Source: Nocardia jejuensis NBRC 103114
GTDB taxonomy: Bacteria; Actinomycetota; Actinomycetes; Mycobacteriales; Mycobacteriaceae
Reading direction: 5' to 3'
DNA length: 64,000 nt
NCBI RefSeq assembly: GCF_001613145.1
Contig: NZ_BDBU01000042.1
Coordinates: forward strand, 62,001-126,000
Made by a program: the position numbers and the translations under genes. Below, one piece after another: positions 25,870-34,763 of this stretch (positions within the stretch are counted from its first letter, which is position 1; each line of letters opens with the position of its first letter). The notes beneath the pieces are model-generated. The model ran no database searches. It was not told the origin of the DNA and saw only the letters and a program-made list of their open reading frames with translations.

Positions 25870-26244
25870 TCAGCTCTTCTCCTTCTTGGCGCCGTAGCGG
25901 CTGCGAGCCTGCTTGCGGTTCTTCACACCCTGGGTATCGAGCGAACCACGGATGATCTTGTAACGGACACCCGGAAGGTCCTTCACACGACCGCCACGCA
26001 CGAGCACCATCGAGTGCTCCTGAAGGTTGTGACCCTCACCGGGGATGTACGCCGTGACCTCGACCGCGCTGGTCAGGCGAACACGCGCGACCTTACGCAG
26101 CGCGGAGTTCGGCTTCTTCGGGGTCGTGGTGTACACGCGGGTGCACACGCCACGACGCTGCGGGCTCCCCTTGAGGGCCGCAGTCTTGGTCTTGGAGACC
26201 TTGTCGCGACGACCCTTGCGGACCAGCTGGTTGATGGTTGGCAT
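25870..26244 (-). CDS. rpsL: 30S ribosomal protein S12
   Basis: 124 aa decoding-site protein. MPTINQLVRKGR, CTRVYTTTPKKPNSALRK. Lys43 and Lys88, the positions changed in streptomycin resistance, are wild type. ATG 26244 follows AAGGAAAG. First gene of the operon. Confidence 0.98.
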   Translation of the reverse strand: MPTINQLVRKGRRDKVSKTKTAALKGSPQRRGVCTRVYTTTPKKPNSALRKVARVRLTSAVEVTAYIPGEGHNLQEHSMVLVRGGRVKDLPGVRYKIIRGSLDTQGVKNRKQARSRYGAKKEKS

Positions 26245-26597
26245 AGACCGGCTTTCCTTATTAGTAACCAGATGTCTGGAACTTCATGTCTGTGTTCACT
26301 TGCGGCATTACCGGGGCACCTGGCGGTTCCGCAGGCTCTCGCCTCCGGCCCCGACGTTAACGCCGCGGTCATTCGAGCTTTCTGCCCTGTTCTCGCGGTG
26401 TTTCTTCCCCACGAGGTCGGGTGTGTCGCGCTCAGTATGCGGACCGGAATCCGGGCACGCTGGGACGGTCGGCCGCTTTCGCTGGCCTACGTACTGAGCA
26501 CAAACCTGCCCGTACGCTTCCGGGCACAGCGGTCCACGATACCCGTCGGCGATTCGGCGGGCAAAAAGGGGTCCCTCGAGCGCACCTGGTAGATGGG
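26245..26597. other. 353-bp leader and promoter region of the str operon
   Basis: No gene seen. It holds the predicted promoter at 26536-26564 and an untranslated leader of about 285 bases before rpsL. I did not find a convincing ribosomal-protein autoregulatory structure. Confidence 0.5.
26536..26564 (-). promoter_or_regulatory. Predicted str operon promoter
   Basis: On the minus strand TTGCCC (26564-26559), 17-base spacer, TATCGT (26541-26536). It is 28 bp from the end of the upstream lipoprotein gene, which is in the same direction. Confidence 0.55.
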
Positions 26598-27170
26598 TTA
26601 TCGCGCCAGATTGAGGGTCAATTCGACCAGTTTCCGGGCCCCTTCACAGGGATCCGAATGCTGGGAACCGGCCCGATAGTTGATCCACCAGCCCACGATC
26701 CCGGTGTCGGCGGCGGGTGCGCTGACACCGCAGGAGTCCGGATCGTTGGGCCGCCGAGTCTCCAGGGAACGACGCCCCTGCACGGTTATGTCGTTGGTCA
26801 CATAGCCCAGTCGATCGTTGTTCTGCTTCTCGTTGCTGAGCGATCCGAGCTCGTACCAGCTCAGCGTCACCATGCCGCTGCCGGTCGATCCGCCGTCCAG
26901 ATCCCACATGCAGACCGCGCCGTTGAAGGACGGCGTCGGATACGTGCCCTCGCCGACCACCTTGCCGATGTCCTCGAGCGAGACCACGTCGCATTCGCGC
27001 AGCAGCTTGTCGAAGTTCGTATTGATCTTGCCGCTGCCGCCGGTGGTGCCGCCGGCGGGCAGGGCGGTGCCCGGCACGGTCTCGCCGCAACCGCCGACCG
27101 AGGCGGTCACCGCGAGTACCGCGAGGATCACCGCGGCTTTGCTCCGGCCTCGCATGCGCATGCCTCTCAT
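26598..27170 (-). CDS. DUF3558 lipoprotein
   Basis: 190 aa. Signal peptide with lipobox SVGGC, so probably anchored on the outer face of the membrane. DUF3558 features: LLRECDVVSLEDIGKVVG, then CMWDLDG and a final CEGARKLVELTL, with paired cysteines. Function unknown. Its ATG overlaps the stop of the preceding gene (ATGA). ATGs at 27161 and 27155 are alternatives. Confidence 0.83.
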   Translation of the reverse strand: MRGMRMRGRSKAAVILAVLAVTASVGGCGETVPGTALPAGGTTGGSGKINTNFDKLLRECDVVSLEDIGKVVGEGTYPTPSFNGAVCMWDLDGGSTGSGMVTLSWYELGSLSNEKQNNDRLGYVTNDITVQGRRSLETRRPNDPDSCGVSAPAADTGIVGWWINYRAGSQHSDPCEGARKLVELTLNLAR

Positions 27171-27826
27171 CCGAGTCGCTGCACTGTCAGTTCCGCCATC
27201 TTGCGGGTGCGGTCACAGGGGTTGCCGAGATTCCCGGCCCCGAACAGCCCGTAGGACATGGACCATTCGAAGAAGTCGTCGTCGAGCTGGATCGCGAGAT
27301 CGCAGACGCTGCCGCGCGGATCGAGCGCCTGGAAGCCCTTGCGGCCGCCCACCTCGATGGTCTCCGGGCTGCGACCGACGCTGGCCACCCACGCCTTCTC
27401 GCGATCGATCGGGCTGCCGCGATAGGAGGCGAAGGTGACGCTCGCCGAGCTCACTCCGCCCGCCTGCCAGTTGCAGCCGACGGCGTTCTTGAAGACCCGG
27501 GACACACTGCCCAGACCGCCGATGTCGCGCACCTCGTCGTCGGTGAGGTGCCCGCACTCGCCGACGAAGGGTCCGAGCGAGGCCACCGTCGGCGGCGGCT
27601 TCAGCGGCCCGGACGGCATGTCCGAATCGTCGCCGCCCCCGCATGCGGACAGGAGCAGCGCGAGGGTCATCCCGGTGACGATCGCCGTGCCGGCCCTGCC
27701 CGTGCGCTTCGCGCTGGGGCGGGTTCGCGGCCTTCCGGTCTCGATGCCTGCCCCCTCGGCTCCTCCGCTTCGCTCCCCCGCCCCGTCGGTCCAGAATCGA
27801 GACGGCCGCGAACCATCTGCGTACAT
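27167..27826 (-). CDS. DUF3558 lipoprotein with long N-terminal leader
   Basis: 219 aa. Same family as its downstream neighbour (FVGECGHLTDDEVRDIGGL, VGCNWQAGG, NPCDRTRKMAELTV). Lipobox LLLSAC lies about 62 residues in, far for a lipoprotein signal. Only ATG 27826 and an ATG 10 codons before the Cys are available; the latter would leave too short a signal. TACGGT ends 7 bases before ATG 27826, suggesting a leaderless transcript. Coupled by ATGA overlap to the next gene. Confidence 0.75.
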   Translation of the reverse strand: MYADGSRPSRFWTDGAGERSGGAEGAGIETGRPRTRPSAKRTGRAGTAIVTGMTLALLLSACGGGDDSDMPSGPLKPPPTVASLGPFVGECGHLTDDEVRDIGGLGSVSRVFKNAVGCNWQAGGVSSASVTFASYRGSPIDREKAWVASVGRSPETIEVGGRKGFQALDPRGSVCDLAIQLDDDFFEWSMSYGLFGAGNLGNPCDRTRKMAELTVQRLG

Positions 27827-27881
27827 GCTCTGGACCGTACCGGAATTGCCCGATCGGGTGGCGGCGGGCGGAGTCGTGCCA

Positions 27882-27919
27882 GATCGGTATTCGGCCGGAG
27901 GATCGGTATTCGGCCGGAG
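27882..27919. repeat. 19-bp perfect tandem duplication
   Basis: Two exact copies of gatcggtattcggccggag, 27882-27900 and 27901-27919, between the DUF3558 pair and the hppD stop codon. Confidence 0.9.
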
Positions 27920-27940
27920 GAATTCCTTCGGAGGTATCGC

Positions 27941-29146
27941 TCAGAGGTTTCCGCGGGACTCCTGTTCGCGCTCGATGGCCTGGAACAGGGCCTTGAAGTT
28001 GCCCTTGCCGAAGCCGAGCGAGCCGTGGCGTTCGATCAGTTCGAAGAAGACGGTGGGGCGGTCGGTGATGGGCTTGCAGAAGATCTGCAGGAGATAACCG
28101 TCCTCGTCGCGATCGACCAGGATGCCGCGGCGCTGCAGTTCCTCGACGGGCGCGCGGACGTGCCCGATGCGGGCGCGCAACTCCGGGTCCTCGTAGTAGG
28201 AGTCGGGGGTGTCCAGGAATTCGATGCCCTCGCCGCGCAGTGTGTCGACGGCGGTGAGGATGTCGGAGGTGGCCAGCGCGATGTGCTGCACGCCGGGCCC
28301 GCGATAGAACTCGAGGTACTCGTCGATCTGGGAGCGCTTGCGGCTCGGGGCCGGTTCGTTGAGCGGGAACTTGACCCGGTGATTGCCGCTGGCGACGACC
28401 TTGCTCATCAGCGCGGAGTAGTCGGTGGCGATGTCGTCGCCGACGAATTCGGCCATGTTCTCGAATCCCATGACGCGGCGGTAGAACTCGACCCAGTGGT
28501 CCATCCGGCCGAGCTCGACATTGCCGACGACGTGATCGATGGCCTGGAAGATGCGCACGGGTGATCCCGGGCGCGGTTCGAAGCGGGAGCGGCGGGCCAC
28601 GAAACCGGGCAGGTACGGACCGTCGTAGCGGGAGCGGTCCACCAGGGTGTGCCGGGTGTCTCCGTAGGTGGCGATGGCGGCGGAGCGCACGGTGCCGAAT
28701 TCGTCGGTCTCGTCGTGGGGTTCGGTCAGGACCTGCGCGCCGTGGGTGCGAGCCCAGTCGATGCAGCGGTCGACGTCCGGCACCTCGAGCGCGATGTCGA
28801 CGATCCCGTCGCCGTGCAGATCATGGTGTGCCACAAGCGGACTCGCGGGATCCACGGCCCCGCGCACCACGAAGCGGACGCCGCCGCTGCGCAGCACGAA
28901 CGCCTTGTGGTCACGATTGCCGGTCTCGGGACCGGAGTACGCCTCGAGCCGCAGGCCGAACGCGGACTCGAGGAAATGCGCGGTCTGGGTGGCGTTGCCG
29001 ACCGTCCAGACCAGCGCGTCCCAGCCGGTGACGGGGAAGGGATCGGCCGCGGCGTCGTGCTCGACCAGGCCGATGAGCCGGCGTAGATCCTCGGTTTCGG
29101 GGGTGGCTGCGGCAGGGGTGCTGGTAACGCCGACCTCGGTACTCAT
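27941..29146 (-). CDS. hppD: 4-hydroxyphenylpyruvate dioxygenase
   Basis: 401 aa Fe(II) enzyme converting 4-hydroxyphenylpyruvate to homogentisate in tyrosine breakdown. Iron ligands visible: His205 (AIDHVVGN), His288 (VQHIAL), Glu369 (FFELIER); GFGKGNFKALF at the C-terminus as in the family. Divergent from an Lrp/AsnC gene that probably regulates it. hmgA is not in the window. Confidence 0.96.
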   Translation of the reverse strand: MSTEVGVTSTPAAATPETEDLRRLIGLVEHDAAADPFPVTGWDALVWTVGNATQTAHFLESAFGLRLEAYSGPETGNRDHKAFVLRSGGVRFVVRGAVDPASPLVAHHDLHGDGIVDIALEVPDVDRCIDWARTHGAQVLTEPHDETDEFGTVRSAAIATYGDTRHTLVDRSRYDGPYLPGFVARRSRFEPRPGSPVRIFQAIDHVVGNVELGRMDHWVEFYRRVMGFENMAEFVGDDIATDYSALMSKVVASGNHRVKFPLNEPAPSRKRSQIDEYLEFYRGPGVQHIALATSDILTAVDTLRGEGIEFLDTPDSYYEDPELRARIGHVRAPVEELQRRGILVDRDEDGYLLQIFCKPITDRPTVFFELIERHGSLGFGKGNFKALFQAIEREQESRGNL

Positions 29147-29207
29147 GACCCAAGGAAATCGCCGCGCGTCTCGATGAGCAATATCGCCGATCCGGAGTAG
29201 ACATCGT

Positions 29208-29223
29208 GGTGAATTGCGTCACC
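29208..29223. promoter_or_regulatory. Inverted repeat between hppD and asnC-type gene
   Basis: GGTGA-ATTGCG-TCACC, perfect 5-bp arms, 61 bp upstream of hppD and 72 bp upstream of the regulator gene. Plausible Lrp/AsnC site. Confidence 0.4.
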
Positions 29224-29295
29224 GACATCGGCCTGGTGCTGGACAATTTGAATAGCAGCACCGGCACACACTCGACACCGAGCGGAGGTCCCGCC

Positions 29296-29817
29296 ATGGC
29301 ACGCACACCCGCCAAGCTGGACGAACTGGACCTGGCGATTCTGACCGCCATGCACGATTACCAGAAGGCGGGGATTCTGGAACTGTCCCGCCGCACCCGG
29401 GTCGCCCGGGCCACGGTGCAATCGCGCATCGCGCGCATGGAGGAGGCGGGGGTGATCGCCTCCTACGATCCCCAGATCGATGTCACCGCAGCGGGTTTCG
29501 ATGTACAGGCGTTCGTCACCCTGGAGATCTCGCAGGGTGCGCTGGACGCGGTGGCCGCGGATCTGGAGCGGATTCCGGGAGTGCTGGAGGCGTACGCGAC
29601 CACCGGATCGCAGGACGTGCTGTGCCGGATCGGGGCGGACTCGCACGCCGGCCTGCAGCATGTGCTGCTGAGCATCGACCGCAGCACCTGCGTGGCGCGG
29701 TCGCACAGCGTCATCGTCCTGTCGACGGTGGTGCCGCCGCGCACGCTGCCGCTGCTGCGCACCCTGGATCCGGCCGGGTCGAGTAAAGCGCCCGCGTACC
29801 GCGCGGTGCATCAGTAG
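29296..29817 (+). CDS. Lrp/AsnC family regulator
   Basis: 173 aa. Helix-turn-helix LDELDLAILTAMHDYQKAGILELSRRTRVARATVQSRIARMEEAGVI, then an amino-acid-binding RAM domain (AFVTLEISQGALDAVAADL, GSQDVLCRIGADS). ATG 29296 follows GGAGG with 7-base spacing; an upstream in-frame start at 29206 has no ribosome site. Divergent from hppD, so likely its regulator, responding to tyrosine or a derivative (inference). Confidence 0.88.
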   Translation: MARTPAKLDELDLAILTAMHDYQKAGILELSRRTRVARATVQSRIARMEEAGVIASYDPQIDVTAAGFDVQAFVTLEISQGALDAVAADLERIPGVLEAYATTGSQDVLCRIGADSHAGLQHVLLSIDRSTCVARSHSVIVLSTVVPPRTLPLLRTLDPAGSSKAPAYRAVHQ

Positions 29818-29861
29818 CTGCGCCCGGCCCCGGGAGCGGTCGTTCCGCCGGGCGGTCACCT

Positions 29862-29906
29862 CGCCGGGCAGTCATCTCTCCGGACTCGGAGACCGGCTGC
29901 CCGGCG
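29862..29906. terminator. Nested bidirectional terminator
   Basis: Outer arms CGCCGGGCAG/CTGCCCGGCG enclose an inner stem TCTCCG/CGGAGA with loop GACT. It lies between two convergent genes. Confidence 0.65.
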
Positions 29907-29921
29907 GAATCCCAGCGGGTG

Positions 29922-30566
29922 TCAGATTCGGTCCATTCGGGTGATCAGGCCGCAGACGTGAGCTTCCGCCGCGGCGCGAGCGTCCCCCGGGTGTCCCGAT
30001 TCCAGGGTCTCCAGGATGCGGCGGTGTTCCCGCACGGCGGTGCGGCGATTGCGCGGATGCCGCCACAGATCCCCGCGGTAGAGGTGGGCCTGGGCCTCGA
30101 GGCGCGCGAGTTCGTCTGCGAGCGTGCGGTTTCCGGAGCGGTCCCGGATGAAGGTGTGGAATTCCAGGTCGAGATCGGTGTCGCGCGCGGGGTCCACGTT
30201 GTCGCGCAGGTTCTCCTCCTGGGTGTTGAGCATGGCGCTGAGTTTGCCCAGATCCGATTCGGTGACCCGGGTGGCGGCGCTCGCTGCGGCGAGACCGTCC
30301 AGCACGGCCCGGACCGCGAGAACCTCGCGGATCCGATCGTCGTCCACGACCGCCACCCGGGCGCCCGCGTGCGGAACGTTCACGGCCAGACCCTCGTAGA
30401 TGAGCTGCTGCACCGCTTCTCGGACCGGGCTGCGGCTCACCCCCAGCCGGGCGGACAGCGCCAGCACGCTCAGTGGCGTGCCCGATGGCAGCTCCCCGGA
30501 CAGGACGAGCTCGCGCAGCTGCCGGTGCACGGACGGGCCGAGTAGCTCGCTGTCCGGTTCGGTCAT
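29922..30566 (-). CDS. GntR family regulator (FadR-type)
   Basis: 214 aa. N-terminal winged helix (LPSGTPLSVLALSARLGVSRSPVREAVQQLIYEGLA) and an all-helical FCD domain with the metal-binding pattern D...H..H (LDLEFHTFI, REHRRILETLESG). Last gene of the 34.7-29.9 kb unit, 51 bp after the oxygenase, so it probably controls the operon in response to its substrate. An inverted repeat at 34764-34809 is a candidate operator. Confidence 0.88.
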   Translation of the reverse strand: MTEPDSELLGPSVHRQLRELVLSGELPSGTPLSVLALSARLGVSRSPVREAVQQLIYEGLAVNVPHAGARVAVVDDDRIREVLAVRAVLDGLAAASAATRVTESDLGKLSAMLNTQEENLRDNVDPARDTDLDLEFHTFIRDRSGNRTLADELARLEAQAHLYRGDLWRHPRNRRTAVREHRRILETLESGHPGDARAAAEAHVCGLITRMDRI

Positions 30567-30617
30567 CGGTGGTGGGTCCTTCCGGGGTGGTCGAGATCGG
30601 GTGCCGGGGTTCGAAAT

Positions 30618-31607
30618 TTACCTTTGCGGCCGGTAGTTGGCCCGCACGCGCTCGTCCAGGAAGTCCGCGGCGGTGACCGGCGGATACGCGCCGCGCGGGC
30701 CCGCGATGACGGCGTCGCGGTCGGCCTGGGCGAAGTAGGCGATGCTGTATCGATCACCCTGGTACTCGTCCGCGCCGGGGCTGCGCACCCGGTGGAAGTT
30801 CGACGGCAGCAGATCATCGCTCCAGCGGGTGAGCATGTCACCGATGTTGCAGGTGATCAGCGCCGAGGACGGGGTGATGGAGGTCCACTGCTGCTCCTGC
30901 ATCTCCTTGCCCGGGCAGACCTGCAGGCCGCCCTGGCCGTCGCGCTGGAAAAGCAATGTGAGGCAGTCGAAGTCGGTGTGCGCTCCTGCGCGCCAACGGC
31001 CCGGGACGTCGCGCAGTTCCGGTGGGACGGCGAAGTAGTGCAGCAGCCGCAGGGTGCTCTGATACCGCGGAGAGGCCGGATCGTGCGCCTGGGTGAAATG
31101 GTCGCGAGGCAGTCCGAGGCGATCGGCGAAGCAGGACAGCACCCGCATGGCGACCGTCCAGGAGGCGTGTTCGAAATCCATTATCGCCGTGGCGAATTCG
31201 GGGAGCTCCGTGGCGGACGGCCAGAGACCGTCCATATGCGGGCGGGTGATCTGGTACGACTCCTTCTGGTCCGGTACGCCGATGGAGGGGCGCACCTGAC
31301 TCAGGCTCTCCCAGCCCGCGTTGTTCGCCTTGACCAGCGGGTACTGCGCCTTGACCGGTTCGGGCAGAGCGAAAAAGCCCGCGGTGAGCGCGAATACGGC
31401 GTCGATCTGTTCCTGAGGGATGCCGTGGCCGGACAGCTGGAAGAAGCCGATCTCGACGGCGGCGGTCCAGAGTTGATCGGTGATCTCGGCGCGGCGGTTC
31501 TCGAAATCGGTGAGGTCGATGATCCGGATATCGCGGGCGGTCTCGGCGCCGAGCCCGCCCATCCGCTTCTCACGGGCGACTTCGGCGGTGTCGTGACTGG
31601 TGGTCAT
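30618..31607 (-). CDS. 2-oxoglutarate/Fe(II) oxygenase, isopenicillin N synthase-like
   Basis: 329 aa. N-terminal DIOX_N region (IRIIDLTDF..., GFFQLSGHGIPQEQID) and catalytic jelly roll with His210-x-Asp212 (GAHTDFD), His272 (SNFHRVRS), and Arg286-x-Ser288 for 2-oxoglutarate. It hydroxylates or demethylates a small substrate. The fold also includes fungal thymine-7-hydroxylase, relevant because a deaminase-type amidohydrolase lies upstream. AAAGG precedes ATG 31607, overlapping the stop of the binding-protein gene 9 bp away, so cotranscribed. Beta-lactam synthesis is unlikely: no ACV synthetase nearby. Confidence 0.87.
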   Translation of the reverse strand: MTTSHDTAEVAREKRMGGLGAETARDIRIIDLTDFENRRAEITDQLWTAAVEIGFFQLSGHGIPQEQIDAVFALTAGFFALPEPVKAQYPLVKANNAGWESLSQVRPSIGVPDQKESYQITRPHMDGLWPSATELPEFATAIMDFEHASWTVAMRVLSCFADRLGLPRDHFTQAHDPASPRYQSTLRLLHYFAVPPELRDVPGRWRAGAHTDFDCLTLLFQRDGQGGLQVCPGKEMQEQQWTSITPSSALITCNIGDMLTRWSDDLLPSNFHRVRSPGADEYQGDRYSIAYFAQADRDAVIAGPRGAYPPVTAADFLDERVRANYRPQR

Positions 31608-31616
31608 GGCGGCCTT

Positions 31617-32780
31617 TCAGCTGGCGGTGATGGAGGTGTCGAGGAATTCCTTGGTGACCAGGTCGCGGGCGGTCAGATGGTCGGGCACCTTCGCGCCGCC
31701 GCGCCGCAGGATGGGACCGAAATCGTCGATCAGGCGCTGCACCCGGGCCTCGTCGAAACTGCCGAGCACACCGTCGGTGTCGTTGCCGATCAGGCCGTTG
31801 TCGATGAGCACCTTCGAACCGAAGGCCGCCAGATCCGCGCTGTACGGGGAGAAGTTGGCGCTCTTGGCGACCACGTCCACGACCGTCGCGTTCACCGGAG
31901 CGGGGTTCGACCGGAATTGCGCTGTGGCCCTTTGGATCATCGGGACCAGGCGTTGCAGGCAGGGGCGCAGCTCGTTCAGTTTGTCGGCGCGGACGTTGAC
32001 GGTGCGGGCGTAGCCCTCGTAGCCGACGTCCCGCAACAGTTGGTAGGCGACCGGCTTGTTCCAGGCGCGCACCTCGTGCTCGTAGACGTACGGTTCGGAA
32101 TTGGCGAAACCCTGCTGGGCGAGTGCGGGATCCGCGACGAAGCGGGAGGGGCCGTTGTCGAAGGAGTTGTCGATCTGTTTCGCGTTCAGCAGACCTCGCG
32201 AGACGAGCCAGTCGGGATACAGCTGTCCCTGCGACACCACCACGGGCGCACCGGATTTGCCGATATCGCCGATGGTGTGCCAGTCGGGGTGGGTGGCCGG
32301 ATCCCACATGAGCATCTGCGGGCTCGAACGCAGCAGGGTGGTGACTGCGATCAGGGGCTGCTGGGCCGCCGCGGCGATGGCGTGCTCGGAGTGGGTGAGC
32401 CCCAGGGTGATCGAGGAGTCGACGTACATCTGCGACGGCACGGTCTGGTAGCCGATGGCGGGGCCGCCGGCGCGGATCTCCAGCCGCACGCCGGTGTCCT
32501 TGCCGTCGACCACGAGCGGGCCGGTCACCTTGTTGTCGTCGGAGTCGACCCGGTAGCCGGGTCCGAGCAGACCGAAGATCGGCCCGGAATCGGTCTCCGG
32601 TTCCCATTGCAGCTGCACCACGACGGTTGCCGGGCAGCGGCCGGAAAGTTGCTGGTCCTCGGGGGCGGCGGGCAGCTGTACCGCGACGGAATCGGGGTCG
32701 GAGCCGGAACAGGCCGCGCCGGTCGCGACCACGAGTGTGGTCAGCGCGGCCGCGCCGAGGCGGCGGAGGTAGGTGTGCAT
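31617..32780 (-). CDS. ABC transporter substrate-binding lipoprotein
   Basis: 387 aa. Signal peptide with lipobox TGAAC, then an NMT1/SsuA-like periplasmic fold (VVVQLQWEPETDSGPIFG, GGPAIGYQTVP, IGDIGKSGAPVVVSQGQLYPDWLVSRG, FANSEPYVYEHEVRAW). The family binds hydroxymethylpyrimidine, sulfonates, nitrate and other small compounds. ATG 32780 is preceded by GGAG with 6-base spacing. Follows the permease by 82 bp. Confidence 0.87.
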   Translation of the reverse strand: MHTYLRRLGAAALTTLVVATGAACSGSDPDSVAVQLPAAPEDQQLSGRCPATVVVQLQWEPETDSGPIFGLLGPGYRVDSDDNKVTGPLVVDGKDTGVRLEIRAGGPAIGYQTVPSQMYVDSSITLGLTHSEHAIAAAAQQPLIAVTTLLRSSPQMLMWDPATHPDWHTIGDIGKSGAPVVVSQGQLYPDWLVSRGLLNAKQIDNSFDNGPSRFVADPALAQQGFANSEPYVYEHEVRAWNKPVAYQLLRDVGYEGYARTVNVRADKLNELRPCLQRLVPMIQRATAQFRSNPAPVNATVVDVVAKSANFSPYSADLAAFGSKVLIDNGLIGNDTDGVLGSFDEARVQRLIDDFGPILRRGGAKVPDHLTARDLVTKEFLDTSITAS

Positions 32781-32862
32781 GAGTTCTCCACAGGTGTGCA
32801 CAGGACGAGCGGGATCCTGCTGTCGGTGAACGAGATTCGAGCGGGCGAGTGCAGCCGCGGAT

Positions 32863-33873
32863 TCAGCGGCCGGAGGCGTGCCAGCGACCGACCGTGAGTT
32901 TCTGCACGGCGGTGAACACCGCGAAGACCGTCACGCCGAACACGGCGGCCAGCAGCAGAGCGGCCAGCAGATCCTCCGATTGCAGCCGCGCCCGATAGGT
33001 GTCGAGCAGGGTGCCGATGCCGGGCTGCCCCTTGGCGAAGAACATGTCGCCGATGACGGCGCCCGTCACCGAGAGGCCCGCGGCGGTGCGCAGGCTCGCC
33101 ATGATGGACGGGAGTGCGGCGGGCAGTTCCAGGGAGATCAAGCGGCGCAGGCGATTCGCACGGCCGAGGTCGAACAGTTCACGCAGATTCCGGTCCACGG
33201 ACTGGATGCCGAACAGGGTCATGGCGATGATCGGATGCACCGCGATGAGCACGCACACGATAGTGCGGGCGGCGGTGCCGTACCCGAACCAGAGGCCGAT
33301 GAGCGGGACCACCGCGAGCACCGGAATCGCCTGCAGCACAACCGCGTACGGGTATATGACTCGTTCGACCACCTTGGCCTGACTCATGAGCACGCCGATC
33401 GCGATACCCACCACCGCGGCCACCGCGAGGCCGGTGATCGCCACGCGGGCCGTGACAGCCAGCGCGCGCAGCATGGTCTCCAGTTTCGCCGGGTCGGAGA
33501 GGGATTCGGCGAAGACGGCGTGCGGCGGCGGCAGCAGGAAGCGACGATCCGGGGCGAGGATCACCAGCGAGACCAGGTACCACGCGCCCAGCGCGAGCCC
33601 GGTGCAGACGAGGGGTACGGCGAGCTTGCCGAGCAGGAGGCGAACGAGCGCGCCGGCGCGGGCCGTGGACGAGGTCGAGTGCACCGCGACTCGGTCGGCC
33701 GCGGCGTTCTGATCCGCGACCGCGGACGGGGTCCGCCCGGCAGCACTCGGCTTCGGTCCGGCAGCGGCCGGTTTGGGTTCGGTGGCGGCCGGTTTGGGTT
33801 CGGTGGCGGCCGGTTTGGGTTCGGTGGCGGCCGGTTTGGGTCCGGTGGCGGCGGAAACGGCGAGACCGGCCAT
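32863..33873 (-). CDS. ABC transporter permease with repeat-bearing N-terminus
   Basis: 336 aa, BPD_transp_1 type. About six membrane segments between residues 78 and 325; EAA-like loop DLGRANRLRRLISLELPAALPSIMASLRTAAG. The first 65 residues are an unusual Pro/Lys/Ala extension with tandem T-E-P-K-P-A-A units from 21-bp repeats. ATG 33873 overlaps the ATPase stop by one base (TGATG), so the repeats should be translated. Confidence 0.9.
   Translation of the reverse strand: MAGLAVSAATGPKPAATEPKPAATEPKPAATEPKPAAAGPKPSAAGRTPSAVADQNAAADRVAVHSTSSTARAGALVRLLLGKLAVPLVCTGLALGAWYLVSLVILAPDRRFLLPPPHAVFAESLSDPAKLETMLRALAVTARVAITGLAVAAVVGIAIGVLMSQAKVVERVIYPYAVVLQAIPVLAVVPLIGLWFGYGTAARTIVCVLIAVHPIIAMTLFGIQSVDRNLRELFDLGRANRLRRLISLELPAALPSIMASLRTAAGLSVTGAVIGDMFFAKGQPGIGTLLDTYRARLQSEDLLAALLLAAVFGVTVFAVFTAVQKLTVGRWHASGR
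33761..33843 (-). repeat. 21-bp coding tandem repeats
   Basis: Units at 33781, 33802 and 33823 (ggtggcggccggtttgggt...), plus a partial copy at 33761. They encode the heptad T-E-P-K-P-A-A at the permease N-terminus. Confidence 0.9.
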
Positions 33874-34703
33874 CAGCAGGCTTCTTTCAGAGAGCGGGAG
33901 ACCCGCGAGACCAGTTCGGTGTACGCGGGATCGAAACGCAGCTCACGGGTGCGGGCTGCGGGCAGGTCGATGTCGATGACCTCGTGTGCGCGGCCGGGGC
34001 GGGCGGACATGACGACCACCCGGCCCGCGAGGAACACCGCCTCCGATACCGAGTGCGTGATGAACAGGGCGGTGAAGACGTTGTCGCGGTAGAGCCGCAG
34101 CAGTTCCTCCTGCATGCTCAGCCGGGTGATCTCGTCGAGCGCGCCGAACGGTTCGTCGAGCAGCATGAGGCGCGGTTCCAGAGCCAGCGCACGGGCCAGC
34201 GAAACCCGCATGCGCATACCGCCGGAGAGCTGACCGGGGAGTTTGCCCGCGAAATCGGTGAGGCCCACCGCATCCAGCGCGCGGGTGGCCCGGGCCCGGC
34301 GGGTGCCACGGTCGATGCCGCGCAACTCGGCGCTCAGCTCGACATTGCGCAGCACTTTCCGCCACGGCAGCAGCGTGGCCTCCTGGAAGATGAAGCCGAC
34401 CGAATCGGTCCGCACCGCAACGGTTCCCGAGCTCGGCCGCTCCAGCCCCGAGGCCAGGCGCAGCAGGGTCGACTTCCCGCAGCCGGAAGGCCCCACCACC
34501 GCGACGAATTCACCCTCCCGCACCTGCAGATCGATCCCGGTCAACGCGACGACATCACCGGACCCCTTGCCGTCGTAGCGCTTACCGACCCCGGCAAAGG
34601 AGATCTCCGGATGCGGGCGATCCACGTCCACCGGGTGCGCATCGGGCCCGATCCGTGCTGCGGACGTTCCGGACAGAGTGTCGGACAGCACCACCGCACT
34701 CAC
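33873..34703 (-). CDS. ABC transporter ATP-binding protein
   Basis: 276 aa. Walker A GPSGCGKST, signature LSGGMRMRVSLARALAL, Walker B LMLLDEPFGALDE, H-loop FITHSVSEA. SsuB/TauB/nitrate type, powering the importer. First gene of the operon; 113 bp separate it from the amidohydrolase stop codon. Confidence 0.95.
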   Translation of the reverse strand: MSAVVLSDTLSGTSAARIGPDAHPVDVDRPHPEISFAGVGKRYDGKGSGDVVALTGIDLQVREGEFVAVVGPSGCGKSTLLRLASGLERPSSGTVAVRTDSVGFIFQEATLLPWRKVLRNVELSAELRGIDRGTRRARATRALDAVGLTDFAGKLPGQLSGGMRMRVSLARALALEPRLMLLDEPFGALDEITRLSMQEELLRLYRDNVFTALFITHSVSEAVFLAGRVVVMSARPGRAHEVIDIDLPAARTRELRFDPAYTELVSRVSRSLKEAC

Positions 34704-34763
34704 CTTCTCTCACTCGAATTGCGTGCATCTTGTTCGTGAGATCAGTGTTGTCGATTTCGATTA

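Noticed and set aside
30618..31607. Isopenicillin N synthase (beta-lactam pathway)
   Set aside because: No ACV synthetase or other beta-lactam genes; context is import and catabolism.
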